DNA from: an uncultured Prevotellaceae bacterium
GTDB taxonomy: Bacteria; Bacteroidota; Bacteroidia; Bacteroidales; Bacteroidaceae
Reading direction: 5' to 3'
Length of the DNA: 42,438 bases
NCBI GenBank assembly: GCA_902780025.1
Contig: CACZDV010000027.1
Coordinates: 1 to 42,438, forward strand
In this document: positions 5,817 through 15,236 of the stretch, in pieces
How positions within the stretch are numbered: position 1 is the stretch's first letter
Layout of the letters: the number at the start of each line of letters is the position of its first letter
The notes under the pieces: model-generated
Databases searched by the model: none
What the model was told of the DNA's origin: nothing
What the model saw: the letters and a program-made list of their open reading frames with translations, nothing else
Program-made: the position numbers and the translations under genes

Positions 5817-8800
5817 ATGGGAAATAAGATGGAATGGCTGAAGTGGCCATTAGAACATTACTCAATATCACTACTCATCGTCGGCATCCTGTTTGTGCTG
5901 GGCATCTTTGGTATGTACGACATGCCGAAGGACGAGTTCCCGCATGCCACCATCCGCCAGGGCGTGGTGGTGGCCGTTTATCCGGGTGCCACGTCCGAGG
6001 AGGTGGAGCAGCAGGTGGCACGCCCCCTGGAGCGTTACCTCTTTACTTATGGAGAGGTGAACCGCGTGAAAACCACCACCACGTCGCAGAACGGTATGTG
6101 CATCGTCATGGTGAAGCTGAACGACGACGTGAACAACAAGGACGAGGTGTGGTCGAAGATCAAGCACGGCCTCAACGACTTCAAGATGCAGTTGCCGTCA
6201 GGTGTTCTGGCTATTGTGGTGAACGACGACTTCGGCAATACCTCGGCCCTACTCATCGCCATCGAGAGCTCGGAGCGCAGCTACCGTGAACTGAAGGACT
6301 ACAGCGACGACCTCAGCGACCGTCTGCGCCGTATTCCCTCGGTAGCCAACGTCAAGTTGTTTGGCGAGCAGAAAGAGCAGATTTCGCTTTATGTCGACCG
6401 CCAGCGGCTGCAGGCATACGGCATCGGCCAGCAGATGCTCTTTCAACGGCTGCAGGCAGCAGGTATCACCACCATGAGCGGCAGCATCAACGACGACGAC
6501 CAGCAGGTGCCCATCCACGTGGAGGCTACGGAGAATAGCGAGCAGGAGATTGCCAACCAGATTATCTTCAGCGACCCCGTCACCGGCAAGGTGGCAAGGG
6601 TGCGTGATGTCGCCCGCGTGGTGCGTGAATACGAACCGATGTCGAGCCGTATTGAGCAGGACGGGCATCCCTGTCTGCTGCTGTCGATGGAGATGACGCC
6701 CGGCAACAACGTGGTGCAGTACGGCCGTGAGGTGGAGCAGGTGCTCGACGACTTCCGCCAGAACGAACTTCCCGAGGACGTCAACATCACCCGTATTGCC
6801 GACAAGCCGAAGGTGGTGGCGCTGAGTGTCAGCGACTTCCTGCGCGACCTGCTCATCTCCATGCTTATCATCATTGTCGTCATGATGGTGCTCTTCCCCT
6901 TGCGCTCGGCCATCGTGGCAGCCATCACCATTCCGTTGACGACGTTCGTCTCTGTCTCCATCATGTATCTGGCGGGCATCGAACTGAACATCGTGACGCT
7001 GGCAGCCCTTATCGTGGTGCTGGGTATGGTGGTTGACAATGCCATCGTGGTCATCGACGGCTATCTGGAGTACTTAGGCAAGGGCTATGAGCCCAAACGG
7101 GCGGCCATCGACTCTGCCAAGCAGTATTTCATGCCGATGATGCTCGCCACCATCTGCATCTGCGCCATCTTCTTCCCCTTCCTCATCACGATGAAGGGTA
7201 TGTTCCACGACTGTCTGGAGGCGTTCCCCTGGACCATCACCATCAACTTGATGGTATCGCTGTTCCTTGCCGTAACGGTCATTCCGTTCCTTGAGACGCG
7301 CATCATCAAGCCTGACAAGGTAAGCACCGATGGAAATGCTATCACCAAGTGGGTGCAGAAGACCTATGATAAGGTGTTAGACCTCACCTTTGCCCACCCG
7401 TGGCTGACGATGGTTATTGGTCTGGGCGTCATCCTGTTGTCGACGCTCATTGTGCCGACGCTGAAGATACGCCTCTTCCCCTATGCCGACCGCGATCAGT
7501 TTGCGGTAGAGATTTTCCTGCCTGATGGTAAGGGTATGGCGGAGACGGAAGTGGTGGCTGATTCTGTACACCATATCCTGGAGAAGGACGAACGCATCAC
7601 GGGCATCACGGCCTTCATCGGCTGCTCGTCACCCCGCTTCATGGATGCCTATGCGCCGCAGATGGCAGGTGCCAACTACGCGCAGTTCATCGTCAACACC
7701 CAGGATGACAAGGCGACACTCGACCTGCTGGCACAATACCAGCCGCAACTGAGTGAGGCCTTTCCTAATGCCTACGTCAAGTTCAAACGACTCGACTATC
7801 TGGAGGTCAGCGAACTGGAGTACCGTTTTTATGGTGCCAACCTCGATTCGCTGCATGTGGTGGCTGAACGGCTGATGGAACGTATGCGCCAGATGCCCGA
7901 ACTGGAATGGGTACATACCGACTACCTGCAGCCTTATCCTATTATTAATGTACAACTCGACCCCGTTACTTCGGCACAGATGGGCATCACCCGCACGGCG
8001 GCACAACTGGCGCTGAGCGCTACGTCGAGTGACCTGCGGGTGGGACAGATCTGGGAAGATGACTACGAACTGCCCATCGTCGTCAAGGACGATGCCGACA
8101 TGACGTACTCCGACATTGCCAACCTCGGCATCTCGTCACCCACGGCCATTGCTGCCGCAGGACTTTCCTCTGTCCTTCCTTCTCCTTCTTCTAATTCTAC
8201 CGTCCCCCTGCGGCAGATAGCCAAAGTAAAACCCCTGTGGAGCGAAAGTCGTATCATCCATCGTGGCGGCGAGCGCTGTATCACCGTTACAGGACAGTTT
8301 GCCCAGGGTGTCTACACGGCTCCCATTGAGAAGGAAATTGCCCGCATCATGCAGGAGGAGATACAGCTGCCGGAAGGTGTGCGGTGTGAGGTAGGTGGCG
8401 AGATTGAATACGGTGACGAGGCCCTGCCTCAGATTATCGGAGGTATTGCCATTGCGATGGTGATTGTATTCTTCTTCCTGTTGTTTAACTTCAAGAGGTA
8501 TGGCATTACCCTTGTCTGCATGGCGGCTCTCGGACTGATGATTCCTGGCGCCCTCATCGGTTTGGGACTGATGAACCGCGCCTTGGGCCTCACCTCCATC
8601 TTCGGCCTCATCACGCTGATGGGAATGATCATGCGTAACGAGATACTCATTTTTGAGCATGCCAACGACCTGATTAAAACGGGAGTCCCTGTGAAACAGG
8701 CGGCCTATGATGCCGGCAAGCGCCGCATGGTGCCCATCTTCCTGACGACAGCCACGACGGCCGTCGGCGTGGTGCCGATGATTATCGCGCAGTCGTCGTT

Positions 8801-8903
8801 CTGGATGCCTGTGGGTGTCACCATTTTTGCTGGTGGTATCGGCTCGCTCATCATGGTTGTCACCATGCTGCCCGTTATCTATTGGAAAGTATCCAAGAAG
8901 TGA
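5817..8903 (+). CDS. RND family efflux pump, inner-membrane subunit (AcrB/HAE-like)
   Basis: At 1028 residues this has the usual RND length, with two sets of transmembrane helices and two large periplasmic loops. N-terminal features are typical (DEFPHATIRQGVVVAVYPGA, then GATSEEVEQQVARPLE). The TM4 relay region reads GMVVDNAIVVIDG, with Asp-Asn where AcrB has Asp-Asp. TM10 reads GMIMRNEILIFEHAND, with Arg where AcrB has the relay Lys. It probably pumps drugs or other small molecules by proton antiport with the flanking adaptor and TolC. A low-complexity insert (LSSVLPSPSSNSTVPL, about 8161-8208) in the second periplasmic region is pyrimidine-rich like the intergenic short repeats. The alternative ATG at 5829 would shorten it by four residues. 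Confidence 0.9.
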   Translation: MGNKMEWLKWPLEHYSISLLIVGILFVLGIFGMYDMPKDEFPHATIRQGVVVAVYPGATSEEVEQQVARPLERYLFTYGEVNRVKTTTTSQNGMCIVMVKLNDDVNNKDEVWSKIKHGLNDFKMQLPSGVLAIVVNDDFGNTSALLIAIESSERSYRELKDYSDDLSDRLRRIPSVANVKLFGEQKEQISLYVDRQRLQAYGIGQQMLFQRLQAAGITTMSGSINDDDQQVPIHVEATENSEQEIANQIIFSDPVTGKVARVRDVARVVREYEPMSSRIEQDGHPCLLLSMEMTPGNNVVQYGREVEQVLDDFRQNELPEDVNITRIADKPKVVALSVSDFLRDLLISMLIIIVVMMVLFPLRSAIVAAITIPLTTFVSVSIMYLAGIELNIVTLAALIVVLGMVVDNAIVVIDGYLEYLGKGYEPKRAAIDSAKQYFMPMMLATICICAIFFPFLITMKGMFHDCLEAFPWTITINLMVSLFLAVTVIPFLETRIIKPDKVSTDGNAITKWVQKTYDKVLDLTFAHPWLTMVIGLGVILLSTLIVPTLKIRLFPYADRDQFAVEIFLPDGKGMAETEVVADSVHHILEKDERITGITAFIGCSSPRFMDAYAPQMAGANYAQFIVNTQDDKATLDLLAQYQPQLSEAFPNAYVKFKRLDYLEVSELEYRFYGANLDSLHVVAERLMERMRQMPELEWVHTDYLQPYPIINVQLDPVTSAQMGITRTAAQLALSATSSDLRVGQIWEDDYELPIVVKDDADMTYSDIANLGISSPTAIAAAGLSSVLPSPSSNSTVPLRQIAKVKPLWSESRIIHRGGERCITVTGQFAQGVYTAPIEKEIARIMQEEIQLPEGVRCEVGGEIEYGDEALPQIIGGIAIAMVIVFFFLLFNFKRYGITLVCMAALGLMIPGALIGLGLMNRALGLTSIFGLITLMGMIMRNEILIFEHANDLIKTGVPVKQAAYDAGKRRMVPIFLTTATTAVGVVPMIIAQSSFWMPVGVTIFAGGIGSLIMVVTMLPVIYWKVSKK

Positions 8904-8961
8904 GAAGTGAGAAGTGAGAAGTGAAGAGTGAAAAGTGAAGAAGTGAGAAGTGAAAAGTGAA
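8904..8961 (+). repeat. Short purine repeat between pump and channel genes
   Basis: Runs of GTGAGAA, GTGAAGA and GTGAAAA. The TGA stop of the pump gene is itself part of the first unit, and the array ends at the ATG of the channel gene. Confidence 0.65.
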
Positions 8962-10305
8962 ATGAAAAAGACTATATTGTTCCTCTGTTCGCTATGCTGC
9001 GGCGTCGCCGCAGCCCAGCGCCCGTTGTCCCTTCAGCAGCTCAAGGACTCGGCCCTTCAGAATAATTTTGCCATCCGCAGCGCCCGTCTCAACATCGACG
9101 CCGCCCAGCAGCAACGCAAGGAGACCTTTACCAAATACTTCCCTAACGTCAGCGGTACGGGGCTCTGGTTCAATGCCAACAAAGGTATGGCGAAGATGGA
9201 TATCGACCCCTCGGGAATGATTTCTCCTGAACTGGGTGCCACGCTTTCAAAGCTATTCCCGCCAGAGACACTTGCGTCTATGGCTAATCCTGTCAGCATG
9301 TCGATGATGAAGAACGGTACTGTCGGCTCGCTGACGGCTGTCCAGCCCGTCTTTGCAGGTGGTCAGATTCTCAATGGCAACAAGCTGGCCAAGGTGGGTG
9401 AGGAGGTTAGCCGCCTGCAACTGCAACTCTCTGAGAACGAGGTGGAAAAGACCGTTGAGCAGTACTACTGGCAGTTGGTGTCGCTTCAAGAGAAGACGCG
9501 CACCATCGATGCTGTCGATACGCTCCTCCGTGGCATCCATAAGGACGTCGATGTCGCCGTTTGTGCGGGTGTCGCCATGCGCAACGACTTGCTGCAGGTG
9601 CAATTGCGCCAGAACGACATCGCCAGCCAGCGGCTGAAGCTCCAGAACGGCATCTCCATCCTCCGTCTTCTCCTTGCTCAGTATTGCGGTCTTCAGGACG
9701 ACTCCTTCGACATCGTGCTGTCGCAAGCTGACCAGCAAGGCCAAATACTCTCCGCCCCCAATAGGGAAGGGGAGGGACTGTCCCTTCTCCCTGAGTACCA
9801 GCTTCTTGGCAAACAGGTGGAAGCCGCCAACCTGCAAAAGAAACTGGCCGTCGGCCAGAATCTGCCTTCCGTTGCCGTGGGTGCCGGCTATACCTATCAT
9901 AATCTGTTAGACAATGACCGCACTTTCGGCATGCTCTTTGCTACCGTCAGCGTTCCTATCTCAGATTGGTGGGGTGGTTCCCATGCCGTCAAGCGCCGCA
10001 AACTGGAACAGCAGAAAGCCGTAGAACAATTGGAGGATAACGCCCAGCTCCTGCAGATACGTATGCAGAAAGCCTATAACGACGTTGTTGAGGCACAACA
10101 GCAACTCCAGTTGGCCCAGCAAAGTATTGAGCAGGCAGAAGAGAACCTGCGCCTGAACCGCAATTACTATCAGGCAGGCACCTCACGTATGTCTGACCTC
10201 CTCGAAGCCCAGCTACTCTATCAGCAAACCTGCGACAAACATACCGACGCCTTCGCCGACCTCCAAAACAAACTTTTGGAATATCGCCAGGCTACCGGCC
10301 AGTAA
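8962..10305 (+). CDS. TolC-like outer-membrane efflux channel
   Basis: I take the ATG at 8962 (MKKTILFLCSLCCGVAAAQ, a normal signal peptide). A GTG at 8950 lies inside the repeat tract. The 447-residue protein has the OEP repeat structure: long amphipathic helices (ARLNIDAAQQQRKETF, VEKTVEQYYWQLVSLQEK, LQLAQQSIEQAEENLRLN) and the end signature YQAGTSRMSDLLEAQ. It is the third component of the tripartite efflux unit with the adaptor and pump, and the gene order matches other Bacteroidetes efflux operons. A G/C-rich inverted stretch (9760-9800, encoding NREGEGLSLLPE) resembles the short repeats scattered through this genome, suggesting an in-frame insertion. Confidence 0.87.
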   Translation: MKKTILFLCSLCCGVAAAQRPLSLQQLKDSALQNNFAIRSARLNIDAAQQQRKETFTKYFPNVSGTGLWFNANKGMAKMDIDPSGMISPELGATLSKLFPPETLASMANPVSMSMMKNGTVGSLTAVQPVFAGGQILNGNKLAKVGEEVSRLQLQLSENEVEKTVEQYYWQLVSLQEKTRTIDAVDTLLRGIHKDVDVAVCAGVAMRNDLLQVQLRQNDIASQRLKLQNGISILRLLLAQYCGLQDDSFDIVLSQADQQGQILSAPNREGEGLSLLPEYQLLGKQVEAANLQKKLAVGQNLPSVAVGAGYTYHNLLDNDRTFGMLFATVSVPISDWWGGSHAVKRRKLEQQKAVEQLEDNAQLLQIRMQKAYNDVVEAQQQLQLAQQSIEQAEENLRLNRNYYQAGTSRMSDLLEAQLLYQQTCDKHTDAFADLQNKLLEYRQATGQ

Positions 10306-10311
10306 AGTTCT

Positions 10312-10327
10312 CCCCCTAAACAGGGGA
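10312..10327. terminator. Small hairpin in the convergent tolC-like/upp junction
   Basis: CCCCT (10313-10317) pairs with AGGGG (10322-10326) around AAAC. It lies between two convergent genes and has no T run, so a role as bidirectional terminator is only possible. Confidence 0.3.
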
Positions 10328-10354
10328 AGTTGGGAGGGGACTTTCGCGGATCCT

Positions 10355-11041
10355 CTATTTATCAGCTGTCTTCCTGAAGGACTGTAGTTTCTCGCCATAG
10401 CAGAGGTCGCCACAGTCGCCGAAGCCTGGAACGATGTATTTCTGCTCGTTCATACCTTGGTCGATGGCGGCACACCAGATAGTAGAGCCTTCGGGCAGAG
10501 CCTGCTTCACCACCTCGATGCCCTCGGGAGCCGCTATCACGCAACAGAGATGAATCTTCTTGGGCTTACCTGCCTGAAGCAGGGATTCGATAGCTGCTGC
10601 CAGACTGCCACCCGTAGCCAGCATGGGATCGACGATGATCAGCGTCTTGTTCTTAACACTCTGTGTAGCAATATATTCGGTATGGATGCCTACTTCCGTG
10701 TGCTCTCGGTTGATGTACATACGGAAAGCTGACACAAAACCGTTGTCGGCCTTGTCGAACACATTCAGGAATCCCTCGTGGAAAGGCAGTCCTGCCCGCA
10801 GGACGGTGGCCACTACCAGGTCGTCCTTAGGCAGGGCGATGTCGATGGTGCCCAAGGGTGTGGTGATGGTCTTAGGCTTGTACTCCAGGGTCTTCGAGAG
10901 TTCGTAAGCCATCATCTCGCCGATACGCTTGATGTTGTTACGGAACAGCAGTCGGTTCTGCTGGTACTTCTTGTCGCGCAACTCCGCCATATACTGGTTG
11001 ATGACCGACGGTTGCTCAGAAAAGTTAATCACTTCCATCAT
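10355..11041 (-). CDS. upp: Uracil phosphoribosyltransferase
   Basis: The 228-residue enzyme converts uracil and PRPP to UMP in pyrimidine salvage in the cytoplasm. The PRPP-binding loop VDPMLATGGSLAAAIE and the conserved VLRAGLPFHEG and GDCGDLCYGE near the C-terminus are clear. The start is MMEVINFSEQ at 11041 or 11038. An extension to 11086 would place the start upstream of the promoter box and lacks conservation. It is convergent with the channel gene and divergent from pckA, and stands alone. Confidence 0.93.
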   Translation of the reverse strand: MMEVINFSEQPSVINQYMAELRDKKYQQNRLLFRNNIKRIGEMMAYELSKTLEYKPKTITTPLGTIDIALPKDDLVVATVLRAGLPFHEGFLNVFDKADNGFVSAFRMYINREHTEVGIHTEYIATQSVKNKTLIIVDPMLATGGSLAAAIESLLQAGKPKKIHLCCVIAAPEGIEVVKQALPEGSTIWCAAIDQGMNEQKYIVPGFGDCGDLCYGEKLQSFRKTADK

Positions 11042-11063
11042 TGTTCTTTGTTTTAGTTGGGCA

Positions 11064-11071
11064 CAAAGATA
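11064..11071 (-). promoter_or_regulatory. -7 box of upp
   Basis: TATCTTTG on the minus strand, 22 bases before the start codon. No well-spaced -33 TTG is seen. Confidence 0.5.
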
Positions 11072-11211
11072 CGAATAAGTGGTCAATTAATTGATATGTC
11101 GGAGTGGCAAAAGTGTCACTTCGACAATCTTTTTTATATTCTTTAACCTAAAAAGGATTGTGTGCGCGCAAAAAACTCTAAACTCTTCACTCTTAACTCT
11201 AAACTTTTTTG

Positions 11212-11219
11212 TACCTTTG
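11212..11219 (+). promoter_or_regulatory. -7 box of pckA
   Basis: TACCTTTG followed by CACCCG, about 50 bases before the start codon. A short pyrimidine repeat (CTCTAAACTCTTCACT and similar, 11176-11210) occupies the -33 region. Confidence 0.55.
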
Positions 11220-11268
11220 CACCCGAAATTTAAACGTCAATACTCAAAATTCAAAATTCATTTATATT

Positions 11269-12882
11269 ATGGCAAAGTTAGATTTGACACAGTATGGCAT
11301 CACCGGTTCTACCGTGATTGCTCACAATCCGTCGTATGAGTTCCTCTTTGAGGAAGAGACAAAGGCTGGTCTGACCGGTTTCGATAAGGGTCAGAACACT
11401 GAACTGAACGCTGTAAACGTGATGACTGGTATCTATACCGGCCGCTCGCCTAAGGACAAGTACATCGTGAAGGATGCACAGAGCGAGGACAAGGTATGGT
11501 GGACTTCTGAGGAATACAAGAACGACAACCACCCCATGAGCGAGGAGGTTTGGAAGACGGTGAAGGACATCGCCATCAAGGAGCTTTGCAACAAGGACCT
11601 GTACGTCGTTGACGCTTTCTGCGGTGCCAACGAGGCTACCCGTCTGCGCGTCCGCTTCATCGTTGAGGTGGCTTGGCAGGCTCACTTCGTGAAGAACATG
11701 TTCATCCAGCCCACCGCTGAGGAGCTGGAGAAGTTCGAGCCCAACTTCGTCATCTACAACGCTTCTAAGGCTAAGGTTGAGAACTACAAGGAGCTGGGTC
11801 TGAACTCAGAGACTTGCGTTGCCTTCAACACTACTACCCGTGAGCAGTGCATCATCAACACCTGGTACGGTGGTGAGATGAAGAAGGGTATGTTCTCTAT
11901 GATGAACTACTATCTGCCTCTGCAGGGTATCGCTTCGATGCACTGCTCGGCCAACACCGATATGGAGGGTAAGAACACCGCTATCTTCTTCGGTCTGTCT
12001 GGTACCGGTAAGACCACGCTGTCAACCGATCCTAAGCGTCTGCTGATTGGTGACGACGAGCACGGATGGGACGACGAGGGCGTGTTCAACTTCGAGGGTG
12101 GCTGCTATGCCAAGGTGATCAACCTCGACAAGGAGAGCGAGCCCGACATCTACAACGCTATCCGTCGCGACGCCCTGCTGGAGAACGTCACCGTCGATGC
12201 TAACGGCAAGATTGACTTCGCCGATAAGAGCGTGACTGAGAACACTCGTGTTTCTTATCCCATCAACCACATCGAGAAGATTGCCCAGAAGGTGAATGGC
12301 AAGAGCGCTGGTCCCGAGGCTAAGAACGTTATCTTCCTCAGCGCCGACGCCTTTGGTGTGCTGCCTCCCGTTAGCATCCTGACTCCCGAGCAGACGAAGT
12401 ACTACTTCCTCTCTGGTTTCACCGCTAAGCTGGCTGGTACTGAGCGCGGCATCACCGAGCCCACTCCTACCTTCTCTGCTTGCTTTGGCCAGGCATTCCT
12501 CGAGCTGCACCCCACCAAGTATGCTGAGGAGCTGGTGAAGAAGATGGAGAAGAGCGGTGCCAAGGCTTACCTCGTCAACACAGGTTGGAACGGTACTGGC
12601 AAGCGTATCTCTATCAAGGATACCCGCGGTATCATCGACGCCATCCTGGGCGGTGCCATCCTGAAGGCTCCCACCAAGAAGATTCCTTACTTCGACTTCG
12701 AGGTTCCCACAGAGCTCGAGGGCGTAGCTACCAACATCCTCGATCCGCGCGACACCTACGCTGACGCTGCTCAGTGGGAGGAGAAGGCCAAGGATCTGGC
12801 TGCCCGCTTCATCAAGAATTTCAAGAAGTACGAGGGCAACGAGGCCGGCAAGGCTCTGGTTGCTGCAGGTCCGAAGCTGTAA
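11269..12882 (+). CDS. pckA: Phosphoenolpyruvate carboxykinase (ATP-dependent)
   Basis: The 537-residue protein starts at [14 protein letters not shown]. An upstream in-frame ATG at 11209 lies before the -7 box and is rejected. The kinase-1a loop [11 protein letters not shown] at about 242-252 and the following [18 protein letters not shown] (metal and nucleotide site) are diagnostic, as are the substrate-side motifs GRSPKDKY and [10 protein letters not shown]. It interconverts oxaloacetate and PEP with ATP. In rumen and gut Bacteroidetes it usually runs in the carboxylating direction, fixing CO2 on the route to succinate. Codon use is strongly biased to AAG, GGT and GCT, as expected of a highly expressed gene. 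A terminator follows closely. Confidence 0.96.
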   Translation: MAKLDLTQYGITGSTVIAHNPSYEFLFEEETKAGLTGFDKGQNTELNAVNVMTGIYTGRSPKDKYIVKDAQSEDKVWWTSEEYKNDNHPMSEEVWKTVKDIAIKELCNKDLYVVDAFCGANEATRLRVRFIVEVAWQAHFVKNMFIQPTAEELEKFEPNFVIYNASKAKVENYKELGLNSETCVAFNTTTREQCIINTWYGGEMKKGMFSMMNYYLPLQGIASMHCSANTDMEGKNTAIFFGLSGTGKTTLSTDPKRLLIGDDEHGWDDEGVFNFEGGCYAKVINLDKESEPDIYNAIRRDALLENVTVDANGKIDFADKSVTENTRVSYPINHIEKIAQKVNGKSAGPEAKNVIFLSADAFGVLPPVSILTPEQTKYYFLSGFTAKLAGTERGITEPTPTFSACFGQAFLELHPTKYAEELVKKMEKSGAKAYLVNTGWNGTGKRISIKDTRGIIDAILGGAILKAPTKKIPYFDFEVPTELEGVATNILDPRDTYADAAQWEEKAKDLAARFIKNFKKYEGNEAGKALVAAGPKL

Positions 12883-12908
12883 TCGCTTGATAATTAACAT
12901 CTTACATA

Positions 12909-12940
12909 GGACTGGAGGTCGCAAGGCTTCCAGCCCTTTT
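12909..12940 (+). terminator. Rho-independent terminator of pckA
   Basis: GGACTGGAGG pairs with the arm ending CTTCCAGCCC (one mismatch, one G-U), followed by TTTTGT. Confidence 0.65.
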
Positions 12941-13039
12941 GTATATTCTGCAAAATTATTGAGACAAATTGTAAAATATCTGTGGAAATCTCGCAAATCA
13001 ATGCAACATATTTATTATGTGTGTTTTATAATAATGTGG

Positions 13040-13047
13040 TATCTTTG
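13040..13047 (+). promoter_or_regulatory. -7 box of the pilus operon
   Basis: TATCTTTG followed by CACCG, 37 bases before the first gene. No other TAnnTTTG box was seen between the following five genes, so this may drive the whole operon. Confidence 0.5.
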
Positions 13048-13083
13048 CACCGCCAAAATCATTAAATGTCTTAATCAAGGATA

Positions 13084-13677
13084 ATGATGCGTACTAAGAT
13101 CCAAAGGTGGATAGCAGTAAGTGTACTCCTGTTTACCGTCCACATGAGTTCGACTTTCGCCCAGCAGGTAGCGTTGAAGACCAATCTTCTCTATGATGCT
13201 ACGGCTACGCCTAACGTAGGTATGGAGATAGGAGTGGGTAAGAAGCACTCCTTCCAGGTGTTCTATGGACTCCACCCCTGGAAGTTCGGCCACGGCGACG
13301 ACCGTAAGTACCTCAAGCACTGGATTGTCAATCCTGAGTGGCGCCACTGGTTCTGCCACCGTTTCAACGGTTCCTTCGTGGGCATCCATGCCTTCGGCGG
13401 CCAGTATGACGCGGCTAACATCAAGATGCCGTTGGGCTGGTGGAAGGAGCTGCGCGACCATCGCTTCGAGGGCTGGTATGCCGGCGGCGGCGTCAGCTAC
13501 GGCTACCAGTGGGTGCTGTCGAAGCACTGGAACTTTGAAGGGTCCGTCGGTGTGGGAGCCGCCTACATCGACTACGACAAGTTTAAGTGCGGCACCTGCG
13601 GCAAGAAGGTTGACGACGGCCACAAGATCTACGTAGGCCCCACCAAGGCAGCCCTCTCACTGATGTATATGTTCTAA
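13084..13677 (+). CDS. DUF3575 outer-membrane protein of the pilus operon
   Basis: The 197-residue protein has a signal peptide (ending SSTFAQQ) and the family pattern VALKTNLLYDATATPNVGMEIG, then aromatic-rich strands and a C-terminal aromatic residue (LSLMYMF), suggesting a small beta-barrel. A CGTC pair near the C-terminus (DKFKCGTCGKK) is typical of the family. DUF3575 genes are regularly found at the head of Bacteroidales type V pilus operons with a DUF3868 gene, as here. The molecular role is not known, and an assembly or anchoring function is inferred from context. ATG at 13084 is followed at once by a second ATG, and either may be used. Confidence 0.85.
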   Translation: MMRTKIQRWIAVSVLLFTVHMSSTFAQQVALKTNLLYDATATPNVGMEIGVGKKHSFQVFYGLHPWKFGHGDDRKYLKHWIVNPEWRHWFCHRFNGSFVGIHAFGGQYDAANIKMPLGWWKELRDHRFEGWYAGGGVSYGYQWVLSKHWNFEGSVGVGAAYIDYDKFKCGTCGKKVDDGHKIYVGPTKAALSLMYMF

Positions 13678-13705
13678 CTGAATTGTGAATTGTGCATTAT
13701 TAATT

Positions 13706-15193
13706 ATGAATTGTTCTAAGTCTTTTATCATATCCGCCCTGCTGCTCGTCACAGCCACCCTGGCTGCCCAGCAGTCCATTCAGCTGACGGGCCTGAAGAA
13801 AGGTGCCGACACGCAGGTTTCCGTCCAGAACTTCCAGGTGGTGCGCACCGCCCAGAAGACGCTCGTCACTATGGACTTCATTCTCGACCAGCTCGATGTC
13901 CCCTCTAACCGCTACCGTGCTTTCACGCCCGTCATCCGTTCTACTGACGGACAGCAGGAGCAGCGCCTGAAGACGCTCATCGTCAGCGGTCGCCGACAGA
14001 ACATCGTCTTCGAGCGCGACGGCATCGACGAGCGCTACGCTGCCAATTGCGACAACATCCGCCGTCAGAACGGTGAGCCGCAGACCTACAGCTACAACGA
14101 TGCCGCCGAGAACCAGCCTTGGTTCAGCGCCGCCAATGTCTATGTGGAGTGCGACCTCTGCGGCTGCGGCGACCAGTTGAAGAACGAGGAGGCCTTTGTG
14201 GCCCAGCTGCTGCCCCCCGACCCCTACGACCTGATACACCTGGTCGACGTGGTGCCCGCCCCTCAGAAGAAGGAGCGCAACCTGCACGGCTCGGCTTACA
14301 TCACCTTCGTCGTCGACCGCTGGGAGATGAAGCCCGACTACATGAACAACCGCCGCGAGCTGCGCAAGATTACCGATACACTTGATGTGATGGTGGCCGA
14401 TCCCAACGTCTCTGTCCGTCAGGTGAAGATTCACGGCTGGGCCTCGCCCGAGAGTCCCTACGAGCATAACCGTATGCTGGCCACCAACCGTGCCAAGTCG
14501 CTCACCGACTACGTCAGCCGTCTCTACAACCTGCCCGCCAGCGTCTTTGCCCCTGCTGAGGCTACGCCTGAGAACTGGATAGGACTGCGTAAGGCCGTGG
14601 TGGAGATGGGTACTGACATCCTGCCCCATAAGGAGCAGATCCTCAAGACCATCGACAAGGTGCTGGCCGACATCGCCGCTGGTGTCACCACCAAGGCCGA
14701 CCGCGACGAGCACAGCATCCGCGACACCTATACTGACGAGTATCGCTATCTGTTGCGCGAGGTCTATCCCGGCCTGCGCCGCTCTGACTACGACATCTCA
14801 TTCAATTTCAGCGACTTCACGCTCGAGCAGGCCAAGGAAATCTACAAGAAGCGCCCCTACCAGCTCTCATTGCGTGAACTGTGGGACGTGGCCCAGACCT
14901 TGGAGCCTTACAGTCCCGACTACAACAAGGTGCTGCAGACGGCTGTCAACATCTATCCTGACGACCCCGTGGCCAACCTCAACTTGGCCAATGTCGCCAT
15001 CCGTCAGAAAGACCTCCTGAAGGCTGAGACGCTGCTCGACAAGGCTGGCGACTCGGCTGAGGCCCTCAATGCCCGTGCCGTCGTGGCCATCATCCAGCAG
15101 CGCTATGCCGATGCCGAGCGCTTGCTCCAGCAGGCTCAGCAGAAGGGGCTTGACGTAGAAAAGAATCTGGATGCTATCAAGCAATTAAGATAA
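13706..15193 (+). CDS. DUF3868/OmpA-like periplasmic protein of the pilus operon
   Basis: The start at 13706 (MNCSKSFIISALLLVTATLA) gives a proper signal peptide. A GTG at 13685 lies in a repeat tract. Of 495 residues, about 20-180 match the DUF3868 layout (beta-rich, ending near a CDLCGCGDQ cysteine cluster). About 240-310 look OmpA-like (VKIHGWASPESPYEHNRMLATN, resembling a peptidoglycan-associated fold). The C-terminal 90 residues read as two TPR-like helical pairs (NLNLANVAIRQKDLLKAETLLD, 15 residues later ALNARAVVAIIQQRYADAERLL; positions 420-480). Together with DUF3575 it probably forms a periplasmic or outer-membrane support for pilus assembly, by inference from context only. It lies 28 bases downstream of DUF3575. 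Confidence 0.82.
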   Translation: MNCSKSFIISALLLVTATLAAQQSIQLTGLKKGADTQVSVQNFQVVRTAQKTLVTMDFILDQLDVPSNRYRAFTPVIRSTDGQQEQRLKTLIVSGRRQNIVFERDGIDERYAANCDNIRRQNGEPQTYSYNDAAENQPWFSAANVYVECDLCGCGDQLKNEEAFVAQLLPPDPYDLIHLVDVVPAPQKKERNLHGSAYITFVVDRWEMKPDYMNNRRELRKITDTLDVMVADPNVSVRQVKIHGWASPESPYEHNRMLATNRAKSLTDYVSRLYNLPASVFAPAEATPENWIGLRKAVVEMGTDILPHKEQILKTIDKVLADIAAGVTTKADRDEHSIRDTYTDEYRYLLREVYPGLRRSDYDISFNFSDFTLEQAKEIYKKRPYQLSLRELWDVAQTLEPYSPDYNKVLQTAVNIYPDDPVANLNLANVAIRQKDLLKAETLLDKAGDSAEALNARAVVAIIQQRYADAERLLQQAQQKGLDVEKNLDAIKQLR

Positions 15194-15236
15194 CAACAAT
15201 AATCATTTAATATTAACTTTTTAATTTTACAAGCTT

